64,000 bases of DNA from Takakia lepidozioides. Taxonomy: Eukaryota > Streptophyta > Takakiopsida > Takakiales > Takakiaceae. Shown here in pieces: positions 36,801 to 46,887 of this stretch. The notes below the pieces were generated by a model. That model searched no databases, was not told the DNA's origin, and was given only the letters and a program-made list of their open reading frames with translations. The position numbers and the translations under genes are program-made. Location of the stretch: NCBI GenBank assembly GCA_030704615.1, contig CM060734.1:37466042-37530041 (forward strand), in the 5' to 3' direction. Every line of letters starts with the position of its first letter. Position 1 is the first letter of the stretch.

Positions 36801-36869
36801 ACTCTTTTGCAGAGGTGTAGATGAGTTGTCGGCTGGCCCTGACCCCCGTAGCAGAATCATGATGCCATC
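27871..36869 (-). CDS. SPAG17: SPAG17/PF6-like protein, middle exons
   Basis: Exons in transcription order: 36869-36577, 36005-35580, 33657-33559, 32987-32903, 32520-32437, about 32380-31517, 31366-31127, 30934-30646, 29900-29719, 29456-28680 and 28182 to about 27871 (an earlier donor near 27996 is possible). Key content: DGTMSVQV and DGLVVCFFHA; an Ala/Pro/Lys-rich linker at 35.6-35.9 kb; the SPAG17-like stretch GNAIMTREDLVVVM followed by HADGTHIYS at 32.1 kb; a second Lys/Pro-rich linker at 32.2-32.4 kb; a Pro-rich start and long helical part in the 29.4-28.7 kb exon; and a charged coiled coil (KKIIRRLKREAAQNR) at 28.1 kb. Repeated DG/HADGT beta segments alternating with disordered charged linkers are typical of SPAG17. 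The phase between 32987 and 32437 does not close cleanly, so a small exon may be missing there. Confidence 0.8.
33658..35579. other. SPAG17 intron without recognised content
   Basis: 1.9 kb between two exons. It has a short (CA)n run near 34035 and several frames that do not resemble protein. No transposon is recognised. Confidence 0.4.
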
Positions 36870-37332
36870 CTACATACCAAATAATCACTTACCAGTGTCA
36901 TCGCATGTCTTGAGTTTGATTCATGTTATCAACTATACGTGACCTCTAAATAGCACAAATTTATTTTAGTTAGTTCTATTGTGTCCAACAGGCTGTTTGG
37001 CCCCCTAGAGACATTGATTGATCCATATCTGTCCACATAATACAAACATACATCTAAGTTTCTCCTCAAATGGGAATTGGTCCAGTAAATACTCAAGTTC
37101 TCAAAGTAACCAAACACATTGGAAGCAATTTTCACGTGTAGGGCTCTCATATCAGAACTTGCAAAGCATCATTGCTCTGGAGCACTCACTAGCTTGTTAC
37201 ATGCACATGCTACTACCCAACTCTGCTTGTAATTTTACCTACTGTAACACATTCTCTTATTCTTCCAGAACAGCAGCTATTGCTGATCACTACTTGGACA
37301 GTTTCCCAAAATCAACAGGAAGAGATGCTGAC

Positions 37333-40300
37333 CTTGATTACGGTTGTAGTTGGTTCCCACTGAACGGGTGACTTTGATGGCAAGCCACACCATACAAGGC
37401 CTTCTTCCTCTGTCAAGTGGCATCGAAACCTCTCCAAAATAGTGCTGTATTGTTCCTCCAAGTCATATACTGCATGCTTGGTTTGTATGGTCATGGAGGG
37501 TGATGGCGAGTCAAGTTTTGAGCAAAAGTCACTGAAGGATACCTGCCAGACACCCGAGCAGGTTGACTATCTACTGCACCGAAAGTAGGTGGATTGATCT
37601 GTAAGAGCAAGAGAGCAGCCCTTGGCCTCTTCATGACTACAGCCAAGAAGCCAGCACAAAGGAGGTAGGTAGATGACACAACTATGCTGCTCAATGTCAC
37701 AACGGAAATAAGTTACCTGAGATGCTATGATGCCCTCCCACTCGTGGTCCCTTTCATCGGCAAAGAGAACGCTGAGAAGGCAATCTTCATCCCTGTCATA
37801 CTTTTGAAGCTCATAAGGTAGAAGGCATTTTGCTCTGCAATGAACTTCGCCCAGCAAACCATCAGGAAACCCCTCAACATACCGCCGATCTATGATGGTT
37901 TTGAATGGCAAAAACATTTCAGGCTCTTTCTGTTCCAATGGTTCGAACTCCGATGGATCGGGCTCTGGAGGTGGTGTAGGGAACCTGTATATTTTAAGTC
38001 CTGGACACCCACAATCAACCAGGTACTTTTCCATTTCCTTCTCTTTTCTTTCCTCTTCAGTGAGACCATCATCTTCTTCCTCTGACGTACCATCCTCAGT
38101 TCCATCTTCCCCATCCAGGCCAGTGGCATTAGAGTCAGGTGGAGTGTCCTCTATAGGCCCCTCTAGCGTCAAGACAATTTTCTCGTTTTCTAGTAGCATA
38201 TCCAGAAACATTTTCTGTCACATAGCAAAGGGAATAATCATTGATAGGCCCTTCAGTTATCACTTAAAAATTCAAATCAGAGCAACTGAAGTGGATGCAC
38301 CATCAATTAATGTACTTGCACCACCACTGCACCAGCAACCTACAGGTTGCAAGATGATTACCCAACTCGATGCAAACCCTACATTACAACTCTTTCATCA
38401 GATGGACAATGCTTGTCATTCCACAGAATATGTATTCCCAAACGGACAGGTAGTTTCGTCTTTCCTGTTCTTACACTTCTGGTTGGCAAGTGAAGAATGT
38501 CCCACTCAATTTGGAACATAAATGTATAACCTAGTGCAACTTGAAAGTCCATTAAAGAACATAACATTTCACACGTACCAGTTTTCTGTATCTCTGGACC
38601 GCAGCAAAGTTGGCAGGAAGTAAAGAGGTCCCACCGCCATCATCTTCTCCTCGAATCTCCAAAATCACAGGTGGACCATATATATCGTCAAGCTCACGGT
38701 AACGAGGTCCAGTGGATTGTCCTATGACTTTAGATCCACCATTTGCGAATTCCTGGAGAGCTGATAGTGAGGCTGCTCTTTTCTCCTCTGAAAGTTCTGG
38801 GATTCTGGGTAGTCCTAATCGGAGCTTCCCTGGCAATGTAGTGTTGAGCAACACATGCAGTCAGTCTGTGGTTCACCTACTCCAGAAGATGACAGGAGAG
38901 TACTGGAAAGGGGAAAGTCAATTCTGACTTCAATTCTTTGAGCTAGTAAGTCAGACATGCTGTTTCTGGTGTTAACTTTCAATTTTACCTGGATAGGCCA
39001 ATAAGTACAACATGCGCTTCTCCACTTCAACGACATTTGCTGAATCCAGGAATGCAAGTGGCCTGGGTTTAGCAGTGGCAGCAAGGCGTCCAACCCGACT
39101 GAATTCTTGCACAACCAACAAGTGTGGTTCCCCTTCCAACGTACAAGTGGACGATCCTCCAGAGCTGACCGGTGTCTCTTCTGAAGTGGTTGATGCAGAT
39201 GAGCGTGAGATACCTTCATCCATGGACTCAACTACAGAAGGTCGTGAGGCTTGCATTATAGAACCACTTCTGGATAATCCAGGCCCACCTAAACCAGATC
39301 CAGTCTGAGATGATCTTTTATCTTGACCTAAACCCACAGCAGCTTCAGACGCCTCGAGTTTTTTGATGACCAATGTACTTTGCGATTTTCTTCCTTCTAC
39401 ACCTGGTAGGTCCCCTTCAATGATTGGTCCCAGTTCAGTGTTATTCAACGCATCCTGCTTAGCTTTTTCTGCCTCCTCCTGCTCAACTTGCATTCGCTCT
39501 AGCAAGTCCTTGAGGAAATCTGAGGGTTGTCGGAGATTAGAGAGTCCATGCCCTAACTTCTGGAAGGAACTTTCAAGGCCCTTGGCTAGCCTTGTATTGC
39601 TTTTTGCAACTTCCAAGGCTTCCATGTCTTCAGAGGGGCAATCGTATACCGCGACTTGCTCAACCAAACAGTGTAACAAGACTGGCACACTTACCAGTTC
39701 GGAGGGGACTTCATCCAACAAAGTCTTGTAATAAGTCATATTCACATCCTGGAAAGAGCAGCAATAAGTTGAAATCATTGAACTCAAATTCATTCATAAG
39801 GACCATCTACATGCCTGTAGATAGCTGTGTCTCCCTGCTCAGTGTCTCACAAAGGTACTGAGCCCTTCAAGACACCAATAACACGTAAAGACCCTGTCAA
39901 GATGTGCAATGGTCATGCCCAGCTTTTGGGCAGGCTTCCAGATAATGTTTACATTCTCCATCTCCACTGGAGATTCAAGACATTGTTACAATAATATTTA
40001 CGTGATAGTAAAGGGTGATGGCATAGAGATATTTTGTGAAATATTGGATACAAGAGTAAAAGCTTTCTTTTCCTCGTTTAAGCTTGATTTGTCTTAGCAG
40101 GTCAAGCCAAGAAACTCTGTGACGGCATAGAGATACTTCGTGAAATATTGGATACAAGCATAAAAGCTTTCCTTTCCTCGTTGAAGTTTGAATTGTCTTA
40201 GCAGGCCAAAGCCAAGAGCCTATGTAAAATCATAAGTTAAACCCAAAAAAAATCTGCAATCCACCGGCTTTAGAAATGGTCCTGAACTTCTACATTTTCC

Positions 40301-40692
40301 TCATTAGTTTTAATAAGTGCTGCACAGTTGAAACCACTGTGCAACTGGGCCACGCTTGTAGGTCACTACTCATTTACTAACTACATGTAATTTACTCCTG
40401 ACCACGTGCTGAATAAGCCACCAAGCAGGGATGACTTCCTCTCAACAAAGAAAAGTCTTCAGCAGATCTCCTTTGGCAATGCCATCAGTGTAGCAGTCTG
40501 CTGACAATTGGTCTATCTACGTAACCATGCTTGATTTCCTACTGCTCTGGTTACAGGTCTAGTGATGAAAGAAAAGTTGTGGGCCACCTAACTCACCTTG
40601 AAGGGAACTGCCTCAGGGATAGCCAAACTCTCTGTGATGTTTCCCGCCAAAGCATCAAATGCTTGCACTTGGACCATTAGATTTTGGGATGC
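37333..40692 (-). CDS. SPAG17: SPAG17/PF6-like protein, 5' exons up to the gap
   Basis: Exons in transcription order: 40692-40597 (cut by the gap), 39748-38989, 38829-38579, 38214-37717 and 37598-37333. The joins from 39748 to 37717 keep phase. The first visible exon reads VQVQAFDALAGNITES. The second opens with DVNMTYYKTLLDEVPSELV, resembling the conserved YY..LLD.VP segment of SPAG17, then turns Ser/Gly-rich. The 38.2-kb exon is strongly acidic before MFLPFKTIIDRRYVEGFP. All visible exons of the gene sum to roughly 2400 codons, in line with 2200-2300 for SPAG17/PF6, with the N terminus still missing. The 37598-37333 exon needs a one-base frame change near 37540, so a sequencing error or microintron is likely. 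Confidence 0.78.
40014..40215. repeat. Two-copy tandem repeat, ~105 bp period
   Basis: GGCATAGAGATA ... GGATACAAG ... TTGTCTTAGCAGG occurs twice, near 40018 and 40122, with scattered differences. It lies in the SPAG17 intron 39749-40596; the rest of that intron shows nothing recognisable. Confidence 0.7.
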
Positions 40693-41192
40693 NNNNNNNN
40701 NNNNNNNNNNNNNNNNNNNNNNNNNNNNNNNNNNNNNNNNNNNNNNNNNNNNNNNNNNNNNNNNNNNNNNNNNNNNNNNNNNNNNNNNNNNNNNNNNNNN
40801 NNNNNNNNNNNNNNNNNNNNNNNNNNNNNNNNNNNNNNNNNNNNNNNNNNNNNNNNNNNNNNNNNNNNNNNNNNNNNNNNNNNNNNNNNNNNNNNNNNNN
40901 NNNNNNNNNNNNNNNNNNNNNNNNNNNNNNNNNNNNNNNNNNNNNNNNNNNNNNNNNNNNNNNNNNNNNNNNNNNNNNNNNNNNNNNNNNNNNNNNNNNN
41001 NNNNNNNNNNNNNNNNNNNNNNNNNNNNNNNNNNNNNNNNNNNNNNNNNNNNNNNNNNNNNNNNNNNNNNNNNNNNNNNNNNNNNNNNNNNNNNNNNNNN
41101 NNNNNNNNNNNNNNNNNNNNNNNNNNNNNNNNNNNNNNNNNNNNNNNNNNNNNNNNNNNNNNNNNNNNNNNNNNNNNNNNNNNNNNNNNNNN
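40693..41192. other. Assembly gap (500 N)
   Basis: Exactly 500 N, a placeholder length. The left flank is a SPAG17 exon, while the right flank starts inside a repeated OTU element. True distance and order across the gap are unknown, and the SPAG17 5' end is lost here. Confidence 0.99.
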
Positions 41193-42429
41193 GAAAATTT
41201 GCGCTATGTCTTTTAGAGTGGACGACGGAAACTCGACCATCAAATTGAACATGTGTTCATCATGAGTTGGTAGCCATTGAAAACGACGTGTTTTCGGGGT
41301 TACATTGGTGTTGTTCATAATATCATTTTGTTGTCGACCCCTTTTTTTAGTGACATATTGTGATATCAAAGAAGGTTGTACCGATATTGCAAATCCCGAA
41401 ATTGAAAGCGATTGAGAATTTGAAATCGAGGTCAACGGCATAACATTTGAAGTGCAATGAGTTCTTTTCAAAATAATAGGTTCAAAGTGCCCACTCTTCG
41501 TAGCGTGTCTATCGTCATAAAGTAGTTGGAGAGGGGTATGCGCAACAAATTGATCACCCACAGAAAATATTATTCTTTTATTTACTCGAGACCATAACCG
41601 AATGGGTCTTTGTAAATAATTTGCTAAACAAAAAATGGCACGATTATCACCTTCTAAACCTCCACAAACAACATTTTTGGACATTTGTTGAACAAATTCA
41701 TCAATTGTGCGAACACCATGTAACTCATAGAGGGCGTCCAAAGAAAAGTGGATTTGAATCATTTCGGCCACCTCATCAGTGGGCAATTGTAAAGTTTGCA
41801 TAAAATGTTTCAAGGTTTGACGACGGAGATCTGTAGATGATATTTCAAAATGCAGCAAATAAGCAACTGAATCAAATAAACAGTCTTCAACAACATAATG
41901 GTAATCGTGTACACGATGCAAATTCTGATATTGTAATATTAAGTCTATCTATGTATCCATTATTAAGAGAGTAAATTAGATATAAAAATAAGGTTGTAAA
42001 AAAACTGAATTAAGGTTCAAGTTGTATTATAACAGAAAATAATATTAATGGAGGTTGGCCAGATTAGATAGATTTTGAAAATCTTATAAGAACACAAACA
42101 AGCAATGTACAAGGCAATGAAACGTCGAATAAAGAGTTGCTAAACAATAATAATAGTACATTATATGTTTTGATGAATTAAATTTCATAGATATTGTAGT
42201 AGATAAATCTGAATTGAAAAATTAAGTGAGAGACTGGCTGATTAACTGAGGAACTGGCTGAAAATGTAGCTGTAAACAAAAAGGCTGAAGTTTGTAAAAT
42301 TGAAAGAACACACAAGAATGGCACAATATTGTCAAAGTACTCATATATTGCAACCATAAACCACACACAACTCACAAAAATGGATTAATAAAATCCAATC
42401 ATGTTGTGTGGGCTCTATTGTCATGGTAA
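41193..42429 (-). pseudogene. OTU-protease element, copy 1 (broken start)
   Basis: About 1.24 kb, some 99.5% identical by eye to 45377-46613. It encodes the same OTU-type protein on the minus strand, but codon 4 (GAG in copy 2) is TAG here, so the normal start gives only three residues. The 3' end of the frame is cut by the gap. One Arg/His difference also separates the copies. After the shared end TAAGAACTA the flanks diverge. Confidence 0.8.
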
Positions 42430-42625
42430 GAACTACTTTGACGAAGTAGAGATGCTCAGGAAAAATGCTTCACATATGAAGCAGCACCATGAAACCAAAT
42501 AGCCTATAGATGTAGGAAGTCCAAGTTAATCCGAGGAAATCCGAGCATACACTAAACTATTGTAAAGGTTGATACACCTGAAAGCAGCCCTCTAGTCTAG
42601 CATGCTCTTGAATGCAGCAAAAGAA

Positions 42626-43875
42626 CTATGCTGCATGTTCTTCAAATCCAACCAAATCCCCCACAGGGTTCAAAGAAAACCGTCCCACATGACGCACGCT
42701 AGAGAACGCCTCGATGATGGAAAGTCTGTCTGTTCTATGAGCATTTTTCAGATCTTCCTCGATCATGCCCACTATGGCCTCCACCCAATCTGAATTGACA
42801 TACACCTGCACAATCCCATCCACACCCTGAATGCTACCAGCTATGCAAACATGAAGGGCACAGTGACTTGCTGTTTTGCAAGCATTACAAAAGAACAAGT
42901 CGTCATCCTGACGTGCTATGTCCTCGAGGCCACATGTGGCACACACTCGTTTGAAGGGTGGAGTGGAAGGCGAGGTGATGTAAAAAATCCCCAAAGGTGT
43001 TAGAGATGAGAAGATAATGCAATTGCAAAACAAATAGAAAGAGGAGAAACCTTGAAAATAAAAATAAATCATTACCTATGTAGCTATGCCATGTCCTCCA
43101 TGGGCTGTTTGGGCATTATGCACTCGCTGCAAAGCGGCACATGTGTCATCATGCAAAACATGAGCGAAAATGGTACAAGGGAGTGTGACCAGCCGCATGT
43201 CACCGCTCTGAGTTGCCCCAATGTTTTTGAAAATTGCATATGTAGCACCTCCCCTACGAAACTGCTGGACTAACCGCTCATATTCTGCATGGAACGCTGG
43301 CAGAAAACTGACCTCCATACACTCAAACAATACCATTACTACTCCATAATAAGTTTAAAATAGCATAACAAAGAAAAGGCGAAAAGCAAACAAATGGTAA
43401 GAGACTTACAATCTGAACATCCAGCTGAAAAGGCCCCATCCGCCACTGTCAGCTCGAAACGCTGTTCCACCTGACCACGTACTCCTATAACCACCACAGC
43501 ATTAGTGGCGGTAGCAAACTTCTCATGGAATCGTTTTGAGAAAGCACTGATGGTGTCTTTGCAAAAGAAGTTGAGTATTGGAGGGCTCTGAAATGGTGCT
43601 ATGACCTGCACAAGGGTGACGGAGGTAATCTTCAAACAGTACACCAAATCACCTCTCTCGAACTTAAGCTTAGGACGCACGGAGAAATTCTCCAAGCGCA
43701 CATAAGCGCCTTTGCAGAACTTCTCTGAGTGTGTTTGGACCAATGACCCGAACACAGTAACATTGACCGTTGTGAAACCAAGCCTATCTGTGAGATCACA
43801 ATGCAAATAGGACCATGTGCTGGGAGACTCCTGAATAGAGGGCTTGTTCACATTGCCATACCTACTCAAATCAAC
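42626..43875 (-). CDS. RPA-like OB-fold protein with zinc ribbon, partial
   Basis: Exon 43875-43410 has good borders (CTAG|GTT and |GTAAGT). It encodes an OB-fold-like segment (YLHCDLTDRLGF, VNVTVFGSLVQ, GAYVRLENFSV), as in single-stranded-DNA binding proteins of the RPA/POT1 type. A second segment lies at 43336-43076. The last part (to 42626) has four Cys in ribbon spacing (CATC ... CNAC) followed by VQVYVNSDWVEAIVG, resembling the zinc-containing third OB fold of RPA1. Phases between the three parts do not close and an in-frame TAG ends the middle one, so the gene is either decayed or mis-modelled. RPA-like proteins occur both as host genes and as transposon cargo; its place between two transposon copies favours the latter. 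Confidence 0.5.
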
Positions 43876-45185
43876 CTAGAGCAATGGGAAAAAAAAAGAC
43901 TTCGCGTGCCGGAGGGCTCCAAGAAAGGTTGACGCCGTAGCTGTGTAGGACTTAGCCATTTCAACTTCTTCTCTAATGCGCCCGCTAGATAGCTAAGTTA
44001 GGCCAACCACTATCAAGAACTGCAAAGTGGTAGGCTTCTTGATTATTTCTTTGACAACCCGATATTTTAGTTATGACTAAACAGAGTGGCAGAACCCATC
44101 GTGACTGCTCCCTGTGGGAGTGGCCGAGACATAGAATCGGCGCCATTGTACTTCCAAACAACAGAGCGTGTGCGAAAGGCGCAGAGGAAGGAGAAGATGC
44201 TGATGAGCGCTTCCAGGGGAACAGTTGGAAAACACCTGGTAAACTACAAGCGAACTTAGTTGAGGAGGAAAGGATACGTGACACAGCCCGACAATCGGCC
44301 CTCCATCGCTGCCGGATCTAAAAAAGAACACATTGAAGCCAGAGCTGTCTACGGAAGATGTGGAAAATGGTGAACGTGGCGAAGACGGTACTATCAAGCC
44401 CGACAGTGAAGCTTGATCAAGCAGTCAAGATAGCAAACAGCCTGTCGGGCCATGGGGAAGGCTTGAGGTTGGGGCAAATCGAGGATGTAGAGAGTCAAGA
44501 ACAACTCGCAAGCAAGGTGCAAGAAGAGTTGTTCTTCTTTTATTGTTTCTTTGCGGGAGTATAATACAACTCTTGGGGAGCGAGGATGCACGCCATGGCA
44601 GCAAGAAGCATAGCTCCCAAATGGGAGAAAGAAGGACTGGTAGAGGAGGGATAGTGACTCCTCTCTACCCATGGTGTACTCAGATCGCTGAAAATGGAGG
44701 GGCCTGGCCGAACACACCCGAGCATCACCAAAAGACATCATCTCATGTCAGCAGCCACAGAGTGGAGTGCATCTGGAGGGAGGCGAAAACGGAGCCAACC
44801 ACGAGTTCCAAGAAGACACCAAGTCCGATCAGAACCCGAGATCTCTCAATCACATACAGTGGAGGAGCACATGGACCACGAGATAAGGCAATACCAAACG
44901 GAGCCGGGAGGACCTGTCTCTCAACTCGAGCGGCAGCGGGCGGCATTTTCTGCCTGTCTTTACAAACTTAGCGTTCGCTCAAGAGAAGCGGGCTGCCCCC
45001 TGATCAACCTTTACAACACCACAGATAAGTACAGGGGCATTCCCAACGTTGTGATTCCAAGGGCTATGATGAAGAACGTTAGGGAAAATGCTACAACATT
45101 TGCTATTCTCACAACAGGTTATGTGTTGAATACTTCTCGTCTTCACCTGTGGGCCAGCACGAAAGCTAAATCGCTAACATATGCT
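43876..45185. other. Region with a plus-strand frame of unknown nature
   Basis: It may contain upstream exons of the RPA-like gene, but I cannot set any. On the plus strand an open frame at 44694-45329 has a basic, Arg-rich first half. It then reads VIPRAMMKNVRENATTFAI and continues through the inverted-repeat boundary as KFLKEQIWLPITTNHTGAI. That last segment vaguely resembles the WLPI...H.GA part of Ulp1-type (C48) proteases, which I could not confirm. Confidence 0.25.
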
Positions 45186-45459
45186 CCGCTCAACACTTAC
45201 AAATTTCTGAAGGAGCAAATATGGCTGCCTATAACCACTAACCATACAGGCGCAATTGTGGCTTGCCTCTTACCAAACATGTATTTTGTTTTTGCTATAT
45301 ATATATATATATATATTCACCGCGAATGAGAATAAATTTGAGTAAATGTGAGATTCAAAGTTGCATAATGACAAGAGAAAATTTGCGCTATGTCTTTTAG
45401 AGTGGACGACGGAAACTCGACCATCAAATTGAACATGTGTTCATCATGAGTTGGTAGCC
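45186..45459 (+). repeat. Left inverted arm around OTU copy 2
   Basis: 274 bp from CCGCTCAACAC to GTTGGTAGCC, repeated in inverse orientation at 46620-46887. It contains a (TA)n run that is longer than in the other arm. Confidence 0.9.
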
Positions 45460-46144
45460 ATTGAAAACGACGTGTTTTCGGGGTTACATTGGTGTTGTTC
45501 ATAATATCATTTTGTTGTCGACCCCTTTTTTTAGTGACATATTGTGATATCAAAGAAGGTTGTACCGATATTGCAAATCCCGAAATTGAAAGCGATTGAG
45601 AATTTGAAATCGAGGTCAACGGCATAACATTTGAAGTGCAATGAGTTCTTTTCAAAATAATAGGTTCAAAGTGCCCACTCTTCGTAGCGTGTCTATCGTC
45701 ATAAAGTAGTTGGAGAGGGGTATGCGCAACAAATTGATCACCCACAGAAAATATTATTCTTTTATTTACTCGAGACCATAACCGAATGGGTCTTTGTAAA
45801 TAATTTGCTAAACAAAAAATGGCACGATTATCACCTTCTAAACCTCCACAAACAACATTTTTGGACATTTGTTGAACAAATTCATCAATTGTGCGAACAC
45901 CATGTAACTCATAGAGGGCGTCCAAAGAAAAGTGGATTTGAATCATTTCGGCCACCTCATCAGTGGGCAATTGTAAAGTTTGCATAAAATGTTTCAAGGT
46001 TTGACGATGGAGATCTGTAGATGATATTTCAAAATGCAGCAAATAAGCAACTGAATCAAATAAACAGTCTTCAACAACATAATGGTAATCGTGTACACGA
46101 TGCAAATTCTGATATTGTAATATTAAGTCTATCTCTGTATCCAT
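45317..46144 (-). CDS. OTU-family cysteine protease, transposon-associated
   Basis: A 275-codon uninterrupted frame starting at ATG 46144. The OTU signature is clear: VVEDCLFDSVAYLL (catalytic Cys near residue 28, preceded by Asp), an Arg-starting helix (HRQTLKHFMQ), GLEGDNRAIFCLANYL, and GHFEPIIL with the likely catalytic His. OTU proteases cleave ubiquitin or related chains and are carried by several transposon and virus groups. After the protease domain come a basic KKRGRQQ patch and RRFQWLPTHDEHMFNLM, which could start a Myb/SANT-like DNA-binding domain. The last ~45 codons lie in the left inverted arm and may not be original. No helicase, Rep or transposase domain is attached. Confidence 0.75.
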   Translation of the reverse strand: MDTEIDLILQYQNLHRVHDYHYVVEDCLFDSVAYLLHFEISSTDLHRQTLKHFMQTLQLPTDEVAEMIQIHFSLDALYELHGVRTIDEFVQQMSKNVVCGGLEGDNRAIFCLANYLQRPIRLWSRVNKRIIFSVGDQFVAHTPLQLLYDDRHATKSGHFEPIILKRTHCTSNVMPLTSISNSQSLSISGFAISVQPSLISQYVTKKRGRQQNDIMNNTNVTPKTRRFQWLPTHDEHMFNLMVEFPSSTLKDIAQIFSCHYATLNLTFTQIYSHSR

Positions 46145-46619
46145 TATTAAGAGAGTAAATTAGATATAAAAATAAGGTTGTAAAAAAACTGAATTAAGGT
46201 TCAAGTTGTATTATAACAGAAAATAATATTAATGGAGGTTGGCCAGATTAGATAGATTTTGAAAATCTTATAAGAACACAAACAAGCAATGTACAAGGCA
46301 ATGAAACGTCGAATAAAGAGTTGCTAAACAATAATAATAGTACATTATATGTTTTGATGAATTAAATTTCATAGATATTGTAGTAGATAAATCTGAATTG
46401 AAAAATTAAGTGAGAGACTGGCTGATTAACTGAGGAACTGGCTGAAAGTGTAGCTGTAAACAAAAAGGCTGAAGTTTGTAAAATTAAAAGAACACACAAG
46501 AACGGCACAATATTGTCAAAGTACTCATATATTGCAACCATAAACCACACACAACTCACAAAAATGGATTAATAAAATCCAATCATGTTGTGTGGGCTCT
46601 ATTGTCATGGTAAGAACTA

Positions 46620-46887
46620 GGCTACCAACTCATGATGAACACATGTTCAATTTGATGGTCGAGTTTCCGTCGTCCACTCTAAAAGACATAGCGCAAATTT
46701 TCTCCTGTCATTATGCAACTTTGAATCTCACATTTACTCAAATTTATTCTCATTCGCGGTGAATATATATATATATAGCAAAAACAAAATACATGTTTGG
46801 TAAGAGGCAAGCCACAATTGCGCCTGTATGGTTAGTGGTTATAGGCAGCCATATTTGCTCCTTCAGAAATTTGTAAGTGTTGAGCGG
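46620..46887 (-). repeat. Right inverted arm around OTU copy 2
   Basis: 268 bp, the inverse of 45186-45459 except for the (TA)n length. The stop codon of the neighbouring ParB-like gene (46863-46865) falls inside this arm. Confidence 0.9.

Noticed and set aside
40598-41921. Long frames spanning the gap
   Set aside because: They are open only because N positions give no stop codons.
45293-45317. TATA promoter
   Set aside because: It is a long (TA)n microsatellite present in both inverted arms.
44694-45329. Ulp1/C48 protease
   Set aside because: Only a weak WLPI...H.GA resemblance at the end; no catalytic Asp or Cys region visible and the segment crosses the inverted-arm border.
41193-46887. 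Complete Helitron
   Set aside because: OTU and RPA-like segments are compatible, but no Rep/helicase domain, no 5' TC and 3' hairpin-CTRR ends were seen, and inverted arms do not fit Helitrons.
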